Assembly (NCBI GenBank): GCA_963966275.1
Contig: CAWZYQ010000071.1
Location: 1-18,260 of the forward strand
DNA from: UBA10427 sp003500135
GTDB lineage: Bacteria; Bacteroidota; Bacteroidia; Cytophagales; Cyclobacteriaceae
Reading direction: 5' to 3'
DNA: 18,260 nt
How positions within the stretch are numbered: position 1 is the stretch's first letter; every line of letters begins with the position of its first letter. Below the pieces are notes generated by a model, which saw only the letters and a list, made by a program, of their open reading frames with translations, had not been told where the DNA came from and did not search any database. Both the position numbers and the translations under genes were made by a program. Below are positions 1 to 7,474 of this stretch, piece after piece.

Positions 1-12
1 TAATTAAAGTAA

Positions 13-393
13 ATGTGGCTACATGCCCTTGACATTTTATATTGGTGGGTGCATGTATTGGTTATATCATTTAACCTGCTGGGATGGATTTGGATAAAGA
101 CCAGGAAGCTTCATTTAATATCAGTAGGCCTTACTTTGGGAAGTTGGCTGATATTAGGCATATGGTATGGACTTGGTTATTGCTTTTTAACTGATTGGCA
201 CTGGCAGGTAAAGCGTCAATTAGGGCAAATGAATCTACCAAACTCCTTTATCACCTTTTTACTGAACGATCAATTAGGTTTTCAGCTATCACCCAGTATA
301 GTAGACTTGTGGACAGGTATACTATTTTCGGTCGTTGTATTGATTTCACTGTATTTGAATAGAGGAATTATAGTAAATACCCTTAAAAAATAA
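13..393 (+). CDS. DUF2784-like small membrane protein
   Basis: Complete 126-residue inner-membrane protein of unknown function. Three or four hydrophobic helices are visible, roughly residues 8-28, 36-57 and 96-115. The segment CFLTDWHWQVKRQLG (57-71), followed by a conserved-looking amphipathic stretch and a last helix, resembles the DUF2784 family, which carries a C-P/F-L-T-D/P-W/L-E motif after the second helix. The start is firm because an in-frame TAA (10-12) directly precedes the ATG. The gene converges on the amylase gene and ends at a shared hairpin. The family assignment is from memory of the motif; no biochemical role is known to me. Confidence 0.75.
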   Translation: MWLHALDILYWWVHVLVISFNLLGWIWIKTRKLHLISVGLTLGSWLILGIWYGLGYCFLTDWHWQVKRQLGQMNLPNSFITFLLNDQLGFQLSPSIVDLWTGILFSVVVLISLYLNRGIIVNTLKK

Positions 394-419
394 GCCGATA
401 AATACTATTTACCGGCTTA
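384..419 (-). terminator. Hairpin terminator between convergent genes
   Basis: A 12-bp stem with one mismatch (391-402 pairs with 408-419, loop TACTA 403-407) includes the stop codon of the upstream plus-strand gene. On the minus strand the hairpin is followed by TTTTTT (complement of 385-390), a typical intrinsic terminator for the amylase gene. On the plus strand the tail is only A/T-rich, so termination in that direction is weaker. Confidence 0.75.
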
Positions 420-441
420 TAATGCTAAAATAATTTATCTA

Positions 442-2115
442 TTAAAGACCAATCAGTTGTAAAGGTGAAGTTTGTTCAAACTTCACTTTTCCATTCCCCA
501 CTTCAACAGATTCACCTGTGTAATAGTTTGTAAGGATTTGTCCATCAGCAAAATAATCTGATACATCCGTGGCCTCTTGTGTTTCTTCCATCACAACAAT
601 TACTTTATCGGTATAATCGTCATCTGTAAACGTTCTGGCAAAAATATATGGTTTTTGATTGATCATTTTATGTTGACCTGCCCCAACTGCCGGATGGTAT
701 TTACGGAATTGTCCTAGTTTGCAGTAATGGTCAAATACTTGCTTTGTGGTATATTTTCCAAGGTCGGTATCATTCTCGAGATCGTACCAGTTCATATTGG
801 AACGCAAATTGGCATCGCCATTGGCTCCCTCTACCACGAGTTTTCGAGCAGTTTCATCTCCATAGTATATTTGTACAGCCCCAGGCGCCAAAAGCAACAT
901 GGTTCCACCGTGCAAGGCATTTTCTCGATCAGGGTCAAATGGGCCTCCATCATCATGAGAAGAAATATAATTCATCACGCTTAAGTTTTGTAGTTCACCC
1001 ATATGCAACATTTTCGAGTAGGAACTGAAAACCTCCTCCGGATTTCTTGAAGCATCGCTTTTGAAAGAGAAGTTAATTAAGCTTTTAAAACCTTCATCAT
1101 AAAAGTTTACCGTACTATCACCACCCATTGGAAATTCAAGGCCGTGCCCTATGCTATAATTATATACCTCTCCTACCATGAAGAAAGGAGTATCGTCTAT
1201 TACCTTATCCGGGTTTTCTTTTTTCCAGGCTTCAAATGCAATCACCGCTTCCCGGTACAATTCACCCCATACATAAGGTTCCGTATGTTTAGCGGTATCC
1301 ACTCTAAAGGCATCGATTCCCAACTCGCGAACAAAATCGACCAGCCATTTAATGATATAGAATCGAGGCGCCCTGGGATATCCAGTCCGATCAAAAAATG
1401 CATCGAGTTCTTCAAGTTCCTTTTCTTTTCTTCCTTCTTTTTCCCATTTCTCCAGTAAAAGTTTGGGTAGCGCTACTGCTTCATTACTTTCCGTTCGTAT
1501 ATCTGGAAGATTTTCAACTAAAGTACATGAGACGGTGGTTTCAAAATCCTGATAAGTACAGGGAGGTCCTGTTCGTACCCAGGAATCTGGATATTGGGGA
1601 TCATTTTCTGTTACCGGCCCGGTATGGTTAATGATCACATCGAGAATTACCCTAATCCCCTTTTCATGAGCTTTATTCACCATGTTTTTTAATTCAGCCA
1701 TTGTGCCGAAGTTATTATCGGTGGTAGTCCAGTCCTTAGGCCAGTAGCCATGATAGGCATATGTATTGCCAGTGCCTTCATCGGTAAAATGATGGATTTG
1801 TTCAAATGGAGGAGAAAACCAAATGGCATCAATGCCCATTTTCTCAAAATAACCGGATTCTATTTTCTCAGTAATACCTGCTATATCTCCACCTTCAAAG
1901 CTTCGAAGTACCGCTCCGTTTTTCTTTCGTCCATATGAAAAATCATTTTCAGGGTTACCGTTGTGGAACCTATCGGTCAAAAGAAAATAGACATTGGCGT
2001 TTTCCCAGTAAAAAGGTGTTTTGTCAGGCTTATCAGCATTTACAGATCCCTTTTTTTGTTCATTTGTCTGGCAGGCCATCAGCAATGCCAACATGAGGAT
2101 CATTTTAAGTTTCAT
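442..2115 (-). CDS. Secreted lipoprotein alpha-amylase, GH13 family
   Basis: 557-residue glycoside hydrolase of family 13, expected to cleave alpha-1,4-glucans or maltodextrins at the cell surface or in the periplasm. The N-terminus is a lipoprotein signal with lipobox LLMAC and acylated Cys15. The conserved GH13 regions appear in order: DVIINH (159-164), FRVDTAKH (270-277, nucleophile Asp273), VGEVYN (acid/base Glu316) and ISSHDD (384-389, transition-state Asp388). All three catalytic carboxylates are present. The barrel is followed by an all-beta C-terminal domain ending in SPLQLIGL. No SusC/SusD-like genes are seen nearby, so it is not in an obvious starch-utilisation locus here. The ATG lies 121 bp from the divergent CHAT gene. 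Substrate range (amylase versus neopullulanase or cyclomaltodextrinase) cannot be decided from sequence reading alone. Confidence 0.93.
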   Translation of the reverse strand: MKLKMILMLALLMACQTNEQKKGSVNADKPDKTPFYWENANVYFLLTDRFHNGNPENDFSYGRKKNGAVLRSFEGGDIAGITEKIESGYFEKMGIDAIWFSPPFEQIHHFTDEGTGNTYAYHGYWPKDWTTTDNNFGTMAELKNMVNKAHEKGIRVILDVIINHTGPVTENDPQYPDSWVRTGPPCTYQDFETTVSCTLVENLPDIRTESNEAVALPKLLLEKWEKEGRKEKELEELDAFFDRTGYPRAPRFYIIKWLVDFVRELGIDAFRVDTAKHTEPYVWGELYREAVIAFEAWKKENPDKVIDDTPFFMVGEVYNYSIGHGLEFPMGGDSTVNFYDEGFKSLINFSFKSDASRNPEEVFSSYSKMLHMGELQNLSVMNYISSHDDGGPFDPDRENALHGGTMLLLAPGAVQIYYGDETARKLVVEGANGDANLRSNMNWYDLENDTDLGKYTTKQVFDHYCKLGQFRKYHPAVGAGQHKMINQKPYIFARTFTDDDYTDKVIVVMEETQEATDVSDYFADGQILTNYYTGESVEVGNGKVKFEQTSPLQLIGL

Positions 2116-2189
2116 CAGCTTTACAGTTTTTGTGGATTTTATACAATTTGCTTCTAAATTATGAAAGTTCTTTTTTTTAAAACAAGATA

Positions 2190-2221
2190 TTTGTCATTTG
2201 TATATCCAGCAATTATATTTA
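2190..2221 (+). promoter_or_regulatory. Candidate Bacteroidota-type promoter for the CHAT gene
   Basis: TTTG (2190-2193) is followed after 20 bases by TATATTTA (2214-2221), one base off the Bacteroidota -33/-7 pattern TTTG-N19/21-TAnnTTTG. It would leave a very short leader before the ATG at 2237. Pattern match only, in AT-rich DNA where chance matches are common. Confidence 0.3.
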
Positions 2222-2236
2222 GAATTGCTATAGTCA

Positions 2237-5200
2237 ATGTTACATTTTATGCGTGCGCTGTTTCTAACTTTGTTAATTCTAGGAATTTGTACCTCCGCAT
2301 TAGCCCATTCATTAGATTCCATTCTTATCAAACAAGCGGAACATAATGAAGATTTAAGGTATTATGCCAATGCTACGAAGTTATTCCTGCGATTTGCAAA
2401 TGAAGCGTATAAAAAGAGGAATTGGGAAAAGTATGTAAGTAGTAGCATAAAAGCCTCTGAGGCTTGCTATAAAAACCAGGAATTCAAAAAAGCGCTTTCA
2501 ATTCTTGAAAGTGTTAAGAGTAAAGTTGGCCCCAACGATATCATCCTACATCAACGTTTAATAGAGGCGGAAGGTAAAGCATGGCTGGCGGATCGGTATT
2601 ATCAAAATGCGATACAAAGCTTTGAAATTGATAAAAGTACAAGAAGTCAACTACCTTCTGAAATGTTGGTAATTAATTACCTCAATTTAAGCGAGGTACA
2701 TCTGGAGCGTTATGATTATGAATTAGTGGAAAAATATCTGGACTCTGCCAAACAACAATTAGCCAATATAAAATATGATAAGGCATTATTGAAGCAGTTT
2801 CATTATACCTGGGTTAAATATTGGACCGTTAGGGACCAGCCCCAATACTTAACTGAAAATTTTGATCAATTGCAACAATTGACAGTTAGTCCAAGGGAGA
2901 AAATTGAGCTTTACAGAAAAAAAGGACGGGCATGGCTTAATGTTGATTATGATTCTTCACTGAAATATCTAAATGCAGCTCAAAAATTAAGTTTTGAATC
3001 TTTAAGTCAAATAGATCCTATAAATGCTGATTTATGGGGTGATAAAGCAGAACTTTGTAAAGTACATGGCTTTACAGAGCAAGCCATCAAAAAGTATCAG
3101 AGAGCGATTAGCATTTTAAGTGCACGTCAGCCATACTACTATCACGAAATTCTGCAATACAACATTGAAATCGCCTTTCTACATTTAAAAAACGGTGATC
3201 GCGCAAAAGGAAGAAAGCTTTTGGAAAATCTTGAAAAGGCAGTAGTAAGAAGGTATGGTGAGGATCATTATAGTTATTATCGTATAATGTTATTTAGGGG
3301 TATTTACGATCATTACTGTGGCGTATTAAAGACCTCACTGCATTCTTATACCAAAGCGGAAGAGTTTTTAAATAAAAACTATCCTGATTTGCATATCAAT
3401 AAAGGCAATTTTTATCATTGTTTAGGAAGTGCTTATGCTTACAGGGACCATGACATAAATACAGCTAAGTACTATTATGAACAAGCCCTGGCCATCAAAT
3501 CAGAAATTGTGCAACCGAGCAGTTGGCTATGTAATATAAGCCAAAGGCAGATAGGTGATTTACAGAAAATCACCAACGAAAATCTTGCTGCTATTTCAAA
3601 TCTGAAAAAATCAATTTCCATTAATACTTTAAAAAACAGTATAGAAGTCTTAAAAAACAACGTTTCCTATATCTCACTTGCGTCACTGTATTATAATCGA
3701 GGAATGTATGACTCGGCTAGTTATTATTACGATAAGGTATCTTTGGATCATTTTAAATATGGATATTATGATAATAATTCGTTGGCAAGGTATTACGAAT
3801 TAACTAATAGATTAAGTAGTTCACAAATAAACAACAAACAGACTTTAACGAAAAAATTTAGCACCCATTTCAAAACAAATCCATCTAATGGTGCTGATAA
3901 TTTCGTAAATTATTTAGTTCAGAAACATGATTATGTAATGGCACTACAGTACTTAGTGGATCTTTCAAAAAAAATATGGGAAGAAAGCAGTACTGAATAT
4001 CACACAGTTAACGGATATAATCATAATCACATTTTAATCAATTATTTATACGGATTAACATATAATGAATATTATAAATATACGGGTAATACCAGTTATC
4101 TTGATTCGTCACTTTATTTTTTGAATAATTGCTACCATTATGTCAATAAGTCCATTGTTCCTATTTTGTTCAATGATTTAAAGAAGAATGACAAAGTAAC
4201 TCATTTCAATAATATGTATTATCTCGGAATTCAAAATTGCATATATCACTTGAATAGTGGAGCACGGGAAGAATATATTGATTTATGCTATTTATGGTTA
4301 GAAAGATTTAAAAATAGGTTTTTTGTAGATTACACAACCATTAACAACTCAAATATTTATTTCAACAGTTATATAAAAGAAATCAGAGATATAAAAAATG
4401 ATCAAATTACCGCACTTAACAAATATTACAATTCAAAAAATATAATTGGCAAAGGAGTAATTGCCAATGATCTGATTGAAAATCGTAATAAAATTAAATC
4501 AATAATTAATAGTAATCCCCATAAATTTGATTCCTTAAAATTAGGATTGAATATAGTTTCAGTTAAAACATTTCAAGAGAGTATACATCCTGATGAATTG
4601 GTTTTACAATATTATCTAGATGATGACTTTGGTTTAATTCTTTATATAACAAAGAACACTAAGGGGCATTTAATTCTATCAAAAAATATAATGAATGCTT
4701 TGCCTGGTAACATATCATTTTATAGGAAAGGAATTAAAGAAGGTTTTAGTCAAAATAGAATAGAAGAGTTATCAATAATGCAGAGAACTGGCTTTCAATT
4801 ATATAGGAATCTTCTTGAACCGGTTCTATCTAAGTTTGATAAAAAATTCAACAAACTGATCATCATCCCGGATGGGGAATTGGGCTATCTGCCCTTTGAA
4901 TTGCTATGTCAGGAGGTACGCCCTAATGAAACAAGTTATCGCAATCTTAACTATCTGATTAAAGACTACGACGTACAATATGCTCACTCCTCTACCCTAT
5001 TTGTAAAACAGCGAAAGGCTAATAATTCAAATGAACCCAACAAGTTATTGGCCTTTGCACCGGAATATACCTATGAAGATAACCAATCGCGCGAAAATGA
5101 TCCGCTGGGAGTCTATCGCGGTCAAATTGTACCCTTGACATTTAATGTTAACGAGGTTAAAAATATCAGCAACTATCTCAATGGAAAAATTTGGGAAAGG

Positions 5201-5824
5201 GATAGGGCCATCGAAGAAAACTTTAAAAGGCTGCCATTTAAAAACAGCATTATACATCTTGCTATGCATGCTGTAACCCATCATGAGAATCCAATGCTTT
5301 CCAAACTGGTCTTTACACATCAAGACGTTGGCGATACAAACTCAGATGATGGATATTTGAATGCTTATGAGATTTATAATATGCATATACCGGCTAATAT
5401 GGTAGTACTAAGCGCTTGTGAAACAGGTTATGGTAAACTTGAGGCCGGTGAAGGGGTGATGAGTCTGGCACGGGCTTTTTCTTATGCTGGTTGCCCCAGT
5501 GTTGTACTGAGCCACTGGAACATCAATGATGCTTCAACCGCTGTTTTAATGGAATACTTTTATGAAGGCCTATCTAAAGGGATGTCAAAAGACAGAGCTT
5601 TGCGAATAGCAAAATTAAAATATTTGGAAACTGCGCCAGAAGCTATGTCCTCTCCGTTCTTTTGGGGAGGCTTCGTTCTGACGGGCGATGATTCACCCGT
5701 TGTGGTGGAAAAGCATTTCAGTGCACAAATCAGAAATCATATAAATATGATGTACATAATTGCCCTGCTTATTATAACGGTTGCTATTTTTTTATTATAT
5801 AAAAAGTCTCCCTCACAGGCATGA
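2237..5824 (+). CDS. Secreted, membrane-anchored TPR-CHAT cysteine protease
   Basis: 1195-residue protein. An N-terminal signal peptide (about 5-23, ending TSALAHS) is followed by a long helical TPR-like array (about 30-600), with repeats such as FTEQAIKKYQRAISIL and NTAKYYYEQALAI. The caspase-like CHAT domain (Caspase HetF Associated with TPRs) spans about 778-1152. CHAT hallmarks are IIPDGELGYLPFELL, the His motif HLAMHA (1007-1012, likely catalytic His1011), the Cys motif LSACETG (Cys1061), and a final SSPFFWGGFVLTGD. One transmembrane helix follows (about 1171-1188) and then a short KK-containing tail, so the bulk should be periplasmic and anchored at the C-terminus. CHAT proteins are clan CD-type cysteine proteases related to separase; TPRs bind peptides or partners. 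An alternative start is Met5 (2249). The target is unknown; the downstream sigma/anti-sigma pair is the obvious candidate. Base composition drops sharply in the middle of the gene. Confidence 0.9.
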   Translation: MLHFMRALFLTLLILGICTSALAHSLDSILIKQAEHNEDLRYYANATKLFLRFANEAYKKRNWEKYVSSSIKASEACYKNQEFKKALSILESVKSKVGPNDIILHQRLIEAEGKAWLADRYYQNAIQSFEIDKSTRSQLPSEMLVINYLNLSEVHLERYDYELVEKYLDSAKQQLANIKYDKALLKQFHYTWVKYWTVRDQPQYLTENFDQLQQLTVSPREKIELYRKKGRAWLNVDYDSSLKYLNAAQKLSFESLSQIDPINADLWGDKAELCKVHGFTEQAIKKYQRAISILSARQPYYYHEILQYNIEIAFLHLKNGDRAKGRKLLENLEKAVVRRYGEDHYSYYRIMLFRGIYDHYCGVLKTSLHSYTKAEEFLNKNYPDLHINKGNFYHCLGSAYAYRDHDINTAKYYYEQALAIKSEIVQPSSWLCNISQRQIGDLQKITNENLAAISNLKKSISINTLKNSIEVLKNNVSYISLASLYYNRGMYDSASYYYDKVSLDHFKYGYYDNNSLARYYELTNRLSSSQINNKQTLTKKFSTHFKTNPSNGADNFVNYLVQKHDYVMALQYLVDLSKKIWEESSTEYHTVNGYNHNHILINYLYGLTYNEYYKYTGNTSYLDSSLYFLNNCYHYVNKSIVPILFNDLKKNDKVTHFNNMYYLGIQNCIYHLNSGAREEYIDLCYLWLERFKNRFFVDYTTINNSNIYFNSYIKEIRDIKNDQITALNKYYNSKNIIGKGVIANDLIENRNKIKSIINSNPHKFDSLKLGLNIVSVKTFQESIHPDELVLQYYLDDDFGLILYITKNTKGHLILSKNIMNALPGNISFYRKGIKEGFSQNRIEELSIMQRTGFQLYRNLLEPVLSKFDKKFNKLIIIPDGELGYLPFELLCQEVRPNETSYRNLNYLIKDYDVQYAHSSTLFVKQRKANNSNEPNKLLAFAPEYTYEDNQSRENDPLGVYRGQIVPLTFNVNEVKNISNYLNGKIWERDRAIEENFKRLPFKNSIIHLAMHAVTHHENPMLSKLVFTHQDVGDTNSDDGYLNAYEIYNMHIPANMVVLSACETGYGKLEAGEGVMSLARAFSYAGCPSVVLSHWNINDASTAVLMEYFYEGLSKGMSKDRALRIAKLKYLETAPEAMSSPFFWGGFVLTGDDSPVVVEKHFSAQIRNHINMMYIIALLIITVAIFLLYKKSPSQA

Positions 5825-5860
5825 AATAAATAAATTTCATGGATGCCGGAGGAAGACTTT
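5803..5860 (+). other. Imperfect hairpin spanning the CHAT stop codon
   Basis: AAAGTCT (5803-5809) pairs with AGACTTT (5854-5860), and ATGAAAT (5821-5827) pairs with ATTTCAT (5834-5840) around a 6-base loop. CCTC and GGC blocks between them also pair with bulges. The stop codon TGA (5822-5824) sits in the inner stem. No U-tract follows, so it is not a classical intrinsic terminator. It may protect the 3' end or affect readthrough. Confidence 0.5.
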
Positions 5861-6090
5861 GACTCTCAGCAAGTACTAAACTTACTTGCGGATATGAAGG
5901 CCTGTCAGAATTACTGACAACCTGTTAAAGAACTTAAAAACTAGCCTCATCAATACACTAAGCCACCCTAACCTGGATGACAATTTGCCTACAAGATATA
6001 ACACAGCACTACTACCCCCATTTGACTAATATTTTATTTCATTGTACTATTGTAACCATTACGCTGTCTAATAATCTTTTCAATTGATTA

Positions 6091-6104
6091 GTCCAAATTT
6101 GGAC
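6091..6104. promoter_or_regulatory. Perfect 14-bp palindrome, possible operator
   Basis: GTCCAAATTTGGAC is a perfect dyad 76 bases upstream of the sigma-factor start codon and only 5 bases from the following hairpin. Size and symmetry fit a dimeric regulator site. No matching second copy was noticed in the window. Confidence 0.4.
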
Positions 6105-6108
6105 ATTG

Positions 6109-6148
6109 AGGTAATCAGAAAATAAAAACTTTTTTTCGATTACCTTTT
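6109..6148 (+). promoter_or_regulatory. Hairpin with short U-tail, possible attenuator upstream of sigma factor
   Basis: AGGTAATC (6109-6116) pairs with GATTACCT (6138-6145). The stem can be extended by GAAAA (6118-6122) against a T-run (6132-6136). TTT (6146-6148) follows. It lies about 30 bases before the TTG start, so it could end transcripts coming from the CHAT gene or act as a leader attenuator. Confidence 0.4.
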
Positions 6149-6179
6149 AATGATTTAGGGAACCAATTGACGAATAAAG

Positions 6180-6752
6180 TTGAAGAAAAGCAGTTCAGAC
6201 ATTATTTCGCAATTGCAATCTAATCTACGGCAAGAAAGAGAGCATGCCATGGATGAATTGTATAAAGCATCTTTTCCATTGATTAAGGGATTGGTCACTA
6301 AAAATGGAGGCAATAATGAAGATGCCCTGGATGTTTTTCATGAAAGTTTGGTCGTACTATACCAAAATATTATCAGCCGTAAATTCAATAATGAATCTTC
6401 GGTGACTACATATTTGTATGCCATAGGACGAAATGTCTGGTACAAAAAACTATCAAAGGAAAAAAGGGTTTATACCATTGATTTTGATAGTAATGAGCAT
6501 GCTCAACTTGATGAACAAATCCCGGTGGAATATGACCACGACAAATTGAAATCGGTTTTGAATGGGCTTAATGTGGGATGTAGAGAATTGTTAAAAGCTT
6601 TTTACTTCGACAAAAAACCTTTGAGAATTCTGAAATTGGAGTTTGGCCTGGGAAGTGAACAAGCCATAAAAAATAAAAAGCTACGATGTATGAAAACTCT
6701 AATGGAACATGTTAAAAACCTGAATTTAACCATAGAAGACTTTATAAAATGA
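6180..6752 (+). CDS. ECF-type RNA polymerase sigma factor
   Basis: 190-residue sigma-70 family protein with only regions 2 and 4, as in ECF sigma factors. Region 2 is about 25-96 (EDALDVFHESLVVLYQNI, then TTYLYAIGRNVWYKKL) and region 4 is about 122-178 (LNGLNVGCRELLKAFYF, then a helix-turn-helix ending NKKLRCMKTL). The start must be TTG (6180-6182): an in-frame TGA lies at 6168-6170 and the next in-frame ATG would remove about 23 residues that align with the usual sigma N-terminus. The stop overlaps the next gene in an ATGA arrangement, as is usual for sigma/anti-sigma pairs. It lies 355 bases downstream of the CHAT gene on the same strand. Target promoters are unknown. Confidence 0.9.
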   Translation: MKKSSSDIISQLQSNLRQEREHAMDELYKASFPLIKGLVTKNGGNNEDALDVFHESLVVLYQNIISRKFNNESSVTTYLYAIGRNVWYKKLSKEKRVYTIDFDSNEHAQLDEQIPVEYDHDKLKSVLNGLNVGCRELLKAFYFDKKPLRILKLEFGLGSEQAIKNKKLRCMKTLMEHVKNLNLTIEDFIK

Positions 6753-7462
6753 ATATTTCAGAGCACCAGATCAATAAATTCGACCTATACTTAAATAACC
6801 AGATGTCTTCCGCTGAAAGGGATGCTTTTAAAAAAACATTGCTGGGGAACAAAAAATTGAATTCAATCTTTGAATCCTATAAAGCAGGTTTGTATGCTAT
6901 AAAAACTCAATCCTTTCATGACGAAGCAAAAGCGTTCGTAATTTCAAAAAGAAAGAGAACCAGGAACCTACAAGTACTTCGAGTTTTATCTATAGCAGCC
7001 GCAATAGCCCTCATTGCTGTATTTTCAAGTAGAATATTGCTGAATCATAACAGCGACCGATATGAAGTATTTCAAAATGCCTTCACCCCCTTTCCCGACA
7101 TAACGGCCATGAGAAACGATAATGACAATAGCTTATCTAAGGCTATGCAGGCATATTCAATCGGACGATATGAATTAGCTATTGAAATATTTGATAAAAA
7201 ACCGGATAGTGATACTTCAAGTTTTTATCGAGGTATTAGTTTTCTCGCATTAGAAATTCCTGAAAAAGCAATATCCAATCTCAGCACAATTTCAAAATCC
7301 TCAATTTTTTATGAGGAATCCATCTGGTACCTTTCTCTGGCTTATTTTCTCAATGATGAATGTATTATGATGAAGGACAACTTGAATACACTTCATTTTA
7401 ATGAGACCAGAAATCAAAAAGCTAAATTGTTATTGGAGTATTGTTCCCATAATGACCTTTAA
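6749..7462 (+). CDS. Probable transmembrane anti-sigma factor with periplasmic TPR half
   Basis: 237 residues, ATG overlapping the sigma stop by 4 bases (ATGA), so translation is coupled. The cytoplasmic N-terminus (1-70), with FDLYLNNQMSSAERDAFKK (11-29), resembles the Y-L-x-G/N-x-M/L-S-xx-E-R-xx-F helix at the start of many Bacteroidota anti-sigma proteins. No His-xxx-Cys-xx-Cys zinc motif is present. A basic stretch KRKRTR (67-72) precedes one transmembrane helix (about 77-98), which predicts N-in/C-out. The periplasmic half carries TPR-like helices, for example LSKAMQAYSIGRYELAIEIF (129-148), then FYRGISFLALEIPEKAISNL and a third pair near ESIWYLSLAYF. Its position and topology suggest it holds the sigma factor at the membrane; this function is inferred, not shown. 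No family name is certain. IS debris begins right after the stop. Confidence 0.75.
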   Translation: MNISEHQINKFDLYLNNQMSSAERDAFKKTLLGNKKLNSIFESYKAGLYAIKTQSFHDEAKAFVISKRKRTRNLQVLRVLSIAAAIALIAVFSSRILLNHNSDRYEVFQNAFTPFPDITAMRNDNDNSLSKAMQAYSIGRYELAIEIFDKKPDSDTSSFYRGISFLALEIPEKAISNLSTISKSSIFYEESIWYLSLAYFLNDECIMMKDNLNTLHFNETRNQKAKLLLEYCSHNDL

Positions 7463-7474
7463 CTTAAAACCCGG

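Larger units (their letters stand above)
5825..6179 (+). promoter_or_regulatory. Intergenic region between CHAT gene and sigma factor
   Basis: 355 bases without a credible ORF. Beyond the hairpin overlapping the CHAT stop, it holds a small inverted repeat TGTCAG/CTGACA (5903-5919), a perfect 14-bp palindrome (6091-6104) and an 8-bp stem hairpin with a T-rich tail (6109-6148). The last two lie within 90 bases of the sigma-factor start and are the likely control sites. I could not identify a convincing TTTG/TAnnTTTG promoter. Confidence 0.5.

Noticed and set aside
442..2115. Starch-utilisation (Sus/PUL) locus around the amylase
   Set aside because: No SusC/SusD, glycosidase neighbours or SusR-type regulator next to it; the divergent gene is a TPR-CHAT protein.
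5903..5919. TGTCAG/CTGACA inverted repeat as a separate operator
   Set aside because: Only 6 bp arms, far from either gene start and without a second copy; kept as part of the intergenic description only.
2237..7462. CRISPR-linked Craspase-type system
   Set aside because: The CHAT/sigma pairing recalls Craspase loci, but no CRISPR repeats, gRAMP/Cas7-11 or Csx genes occur in the window, and the CHAT protein appears to be secreted.
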